The translations under genes and the position numbers were made by a program. From the NCBI RefSeq assembly GCF_001424405.1, contig NZ_LMPS01000001.1:1733999-1797998 (forward strand): a DNA stretch of 64,000 bases. The letters are read 5' to 3'. Shown piece by piece: positions 62,457-64,000 of this stretch (positions within the stretch are counted from its first letter, which is position 1; each line of letters begins with the position of its first letter). A model generated the notes under the pieces. The model was not told the origin of the DNA. It was given only the letters and a program-made list of their open reading frames with translations, and searched no databases. Source of the DNA: Dyadobacter sp. Leaf189 (GTDB taxonomy: Bacteria > Bacteroidota > Bacteroidia > Cytophagales > Spirosomataceae).

Positions 62457-64000
62457 TTAGAAATTGATGCTCAAACCAGCAGAATACGTTTTTGCAAGCG
62501 GGTAAGTCCGCCCGTTGGTACTGTCGCCGTCAAATTGTTCCGGGTCGATGTACTTTGTTCTGAGTGGCGTGTAGGTCAGCAGGTTCTCGCCGCTGATATA
62601 GATCCGGGCATTCGGAATGCGCACTTTCCTGGTAATGCTGGCAGGAATGGTGTAGCCGATCACCACGTTTTTCAACCTGAGGTAACCCACATTCTGCACG
62701 TACCGGTCGTTTCTTGCATTCAGGTCGCCGCCGCCATTCAATGCAGTATAGCCGCGCAGGATAGGGAAGTAAGCATCCTGGTTTTCAGGTGTCCAGACAT
62801 CCTTTTCGAATTCTCTTGGAATAAAAGAATAGTACGGGCGGGAGTAAGGTCCCCAGAATTTATCCGCATTTGCACCCGGGTACCAGTTTTTGCGGATGAT
62901 ACCTTGTGCCAGTGCAGAGAAGTCGAATCCGCCCCAGGATGCGCCTAAGTTGATACCGTAACGGAATCTCGGACTTGTATTTCCAATGATTTTCAAATCA
63001 CCGTGATCAGCCAATGTATTCGCTCCTTCCGAGATCTTGCCGTCGCCATTTACGTCGATGAATTTCAGATCGCCTGCTTGCAGCTTGCTCCATTCGCCCG
63101 GCGCGCTCAAACGCTGCTTGTTTACGAGAGTCTGATCGACGGTATAGGCTTGCGCTTCTTCATTCGTTTTGAAAAAACCATCAATCGAGTATCCCCACAT
63201 TTCACCGATTGTCTGACCGACATAGCGGTTTGACAGGATTTTATTCGGGTTATCGAATTTGGTGATCTTGGCTTTGTAGTCAGACAAGATGAAGGACGCA
63301 TTGTAAGAAAACGATTTGCCGGCCAGCTTAAACTGGTCGCGCCAGTTAATAGCCAGCTCAAATCCCCGCGTTTCCAGGTCGCCTGCATTCTGGGTAGGGA
63401 CCGTGGCTCCGTAAACCGCCGGAAGTACTTTTCCCGGGATCAGCATATCCGTCGTTTTCCTGATGTAAGCGTCAAATGACAGGTTCAGCTTGTTTTGCCA
63501 GAGATCGGCATCGATACCAATGTTAGACGTAGTTGCCTTTTCCCAGGTCAGGTTGGACGAGATCGGATTTGGATTGTTTACGTAGTTCAGTTTCTGTCCG
63601 TTTGTCATCCACGACGACAAAGAAGTAGGCATTGTAGAAATGTAGGGATAGTAGCTCGAAGAGTTATTGTTTGAAGGAAGCTGATTACCCAATGTTCCGT
63701 ATGAAGCCCTGATTTTTAAGTTAGTAACTACGTCCCGCACAGGCTCAAAGAACTTTTCTTCACTGATCCTCCAACCTGCTGAAAAAGAAGGAAAGAAACC
63801 GTAACGCCGCCCTTCTCCAAAACGGGAAGTACCGTCATAGCGTCCATTCACTTCCAACAGATACTTGCCCATATAATCATAATTCACCCGGAAGAATGCA
63901 CCGAACAGGGAGTATTGGTAAGATCCGCCTTCTGTCAGCTGCTCGCCGGTTCCGAGATCCAGGTCGTTGAGACTTTCTGAAAGCAGGTTTTTGCGCGCGC
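62457..64000 (-). CDS. SusC/RagA TonB-linked transporter, 5' end cut by window edge
   Basis: The frame stays open to position 64000, so the N-terminal signal, plug and any STN domain lie outside the window. The visible part (about 514 residues) is SusC barrel: SYQYSLFGAFFRVNYDYMGK, FGEGRRYGFFPSFSAGWRIS, LKIRASYGTLGNQLPSNN, FIDVNGDGKIS, and the C-terminal YPLAKTYSAGLSINF. It is followed by its SusD and two phosphohydrolase genes. Whether it signals to an anti-sigma factor cannot be seen. Confidence 0.94.
   Translation of the reverse strand, partial: ARKNLLSESLNDLDLGTGEQLTEGGSYQYSLFGAFFRVNYDYMGKYLLEVNGRYDGTSRFGEGRRYGFFPSFSAGWRISEEKFFEPVRDVVTNLKIRASYGTLGNQLPSNNNSSSYYPYISTMPTSLSSWMTNGQKLNYVNNPNPISSNLTWEKATTSNIGIDADLWQNKLNLSFDAYIRKTTDMLIPGKVLPAVYGATVPTQNAGDLETRGFELAINWRDQFKLAGKSFSYNASFILSDYKAKITKFDNPNKILSNRYVGQTIGEMWGYSIDGFFKTNEEAQAYTVDQTLVNKQRLSAPGEWSKLQAGDLKFIDVNGDGKISEGANTLADHGDLKIIGNTSPRFRYGINLGASWGGFDFSALAQGIIRKNWYPGANADKFWGPYSRPYYSFIPREFEKDVWTPENQDAYFPILRGYTALNGGGDLNARNDRYVQNVGYLRLKNVVIGYTIPASITRKVRIPNARIYISGENLLTYTPLRTKYIDPEQFDGDSTNGRTYPLAKTYSAGLSINF

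Noticed and set aside
1-64000. tRNA, rRNA, insertion sequence, prophage or toxin-antitoxin genes
   Set aside because: I looked on both strands and found no cloverleaf-like sequence, transposase or integrase motif, or phage structural gene that I could support.

Overview
The window looks like chromosomal DNA of a Bacteroidota bacterium, most likely order Cytophagales and something close to Dyadobacter or Spirosoma. The reasons are four SusC/SusD pairs, FecI/FecR-type control with an STN-domain SusC, a PadR gene joined to a MacB-like permease, absence of Shine-Dalgarno-like sequences at most starts, and promoters of the Bacteroidota type (TTTG / TAnnTTTG). No rRNA, tRNA, CRISPR array, transposase or phage gene was seen, so the genus is an inference from gene style only.

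Region A (1-23.3 kb, all minus strand) is a large polysaccharide utilisation locus. In transcription order it has an ECF sigma factor, a FecR anti-sigma factor, an STN-SusC, a SusD and a secreted seven-repeat FG-GAP protein. A second unit follows with its own promoter: an MFS sugar transporter, an L-fucose/L-arabinose isomerase family enzyme, SusC, SusD, an unrecognised 840-residue secreted protein and two tandem GH106-like alpha-L-rhamnosidases, the last cut by the window edge. The simplest reading is capture, cleavage, import and isomerisation of a rhamnose- or other L-sugar-containing glycan.

Region B (23.5-36.7 kb) is the least ordinary part. It has an operon of outer membrane protein, 70-residue protein, inner membrane protein and amidohydrolase; a NarL-type response regulator; a 127-residue orphan; a TPR histidine kinase; an animal-type haem peroxidase; and a 1321-residue polytopic protein with a Cache-like sensor and a degenerate AAA-like domain. 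Three intergenic regions here share one dyad, ATCC-N10-GGAT (core ATCCTAnAATnnnGGGAT). This suggests that one two-component system controls the whole group, and it is my best candidate for an undescribed system.

Region C (36.9-43.9 kb) is a compact SusC-SusD-esterase locus. The esterase has a CE15-like N-terminal hydrolase fused to a second alpha/beta-hydrolase domain that has lost its nucleophile serine. Two related palindromes lie upstream of its SusC.

Region D (44.3-57.4 kb) is mixed: a siderophore-type TonB receptor, a secreted PHP-like protein, PadR plus ABC permease, a PQQ-type sugar dehydrogenase, a small TonB C-terminal protein, a YihY/BrkB membrane protein, an outer membrane beta-barrel protein and a 104-residue orphan.

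Region E (57.5-64 kb) is another SusC/SusD locus, with SusC cut by the right edge. It is linked to two phosphohydrolases (a purple-acid-phosphatase-like enzyme with a Tat-like signal and an endonuclease/exonuclease/phosphatase family enzyme) and holds a striking tandem and inverted repeat island at 59.2-59.4 kb.
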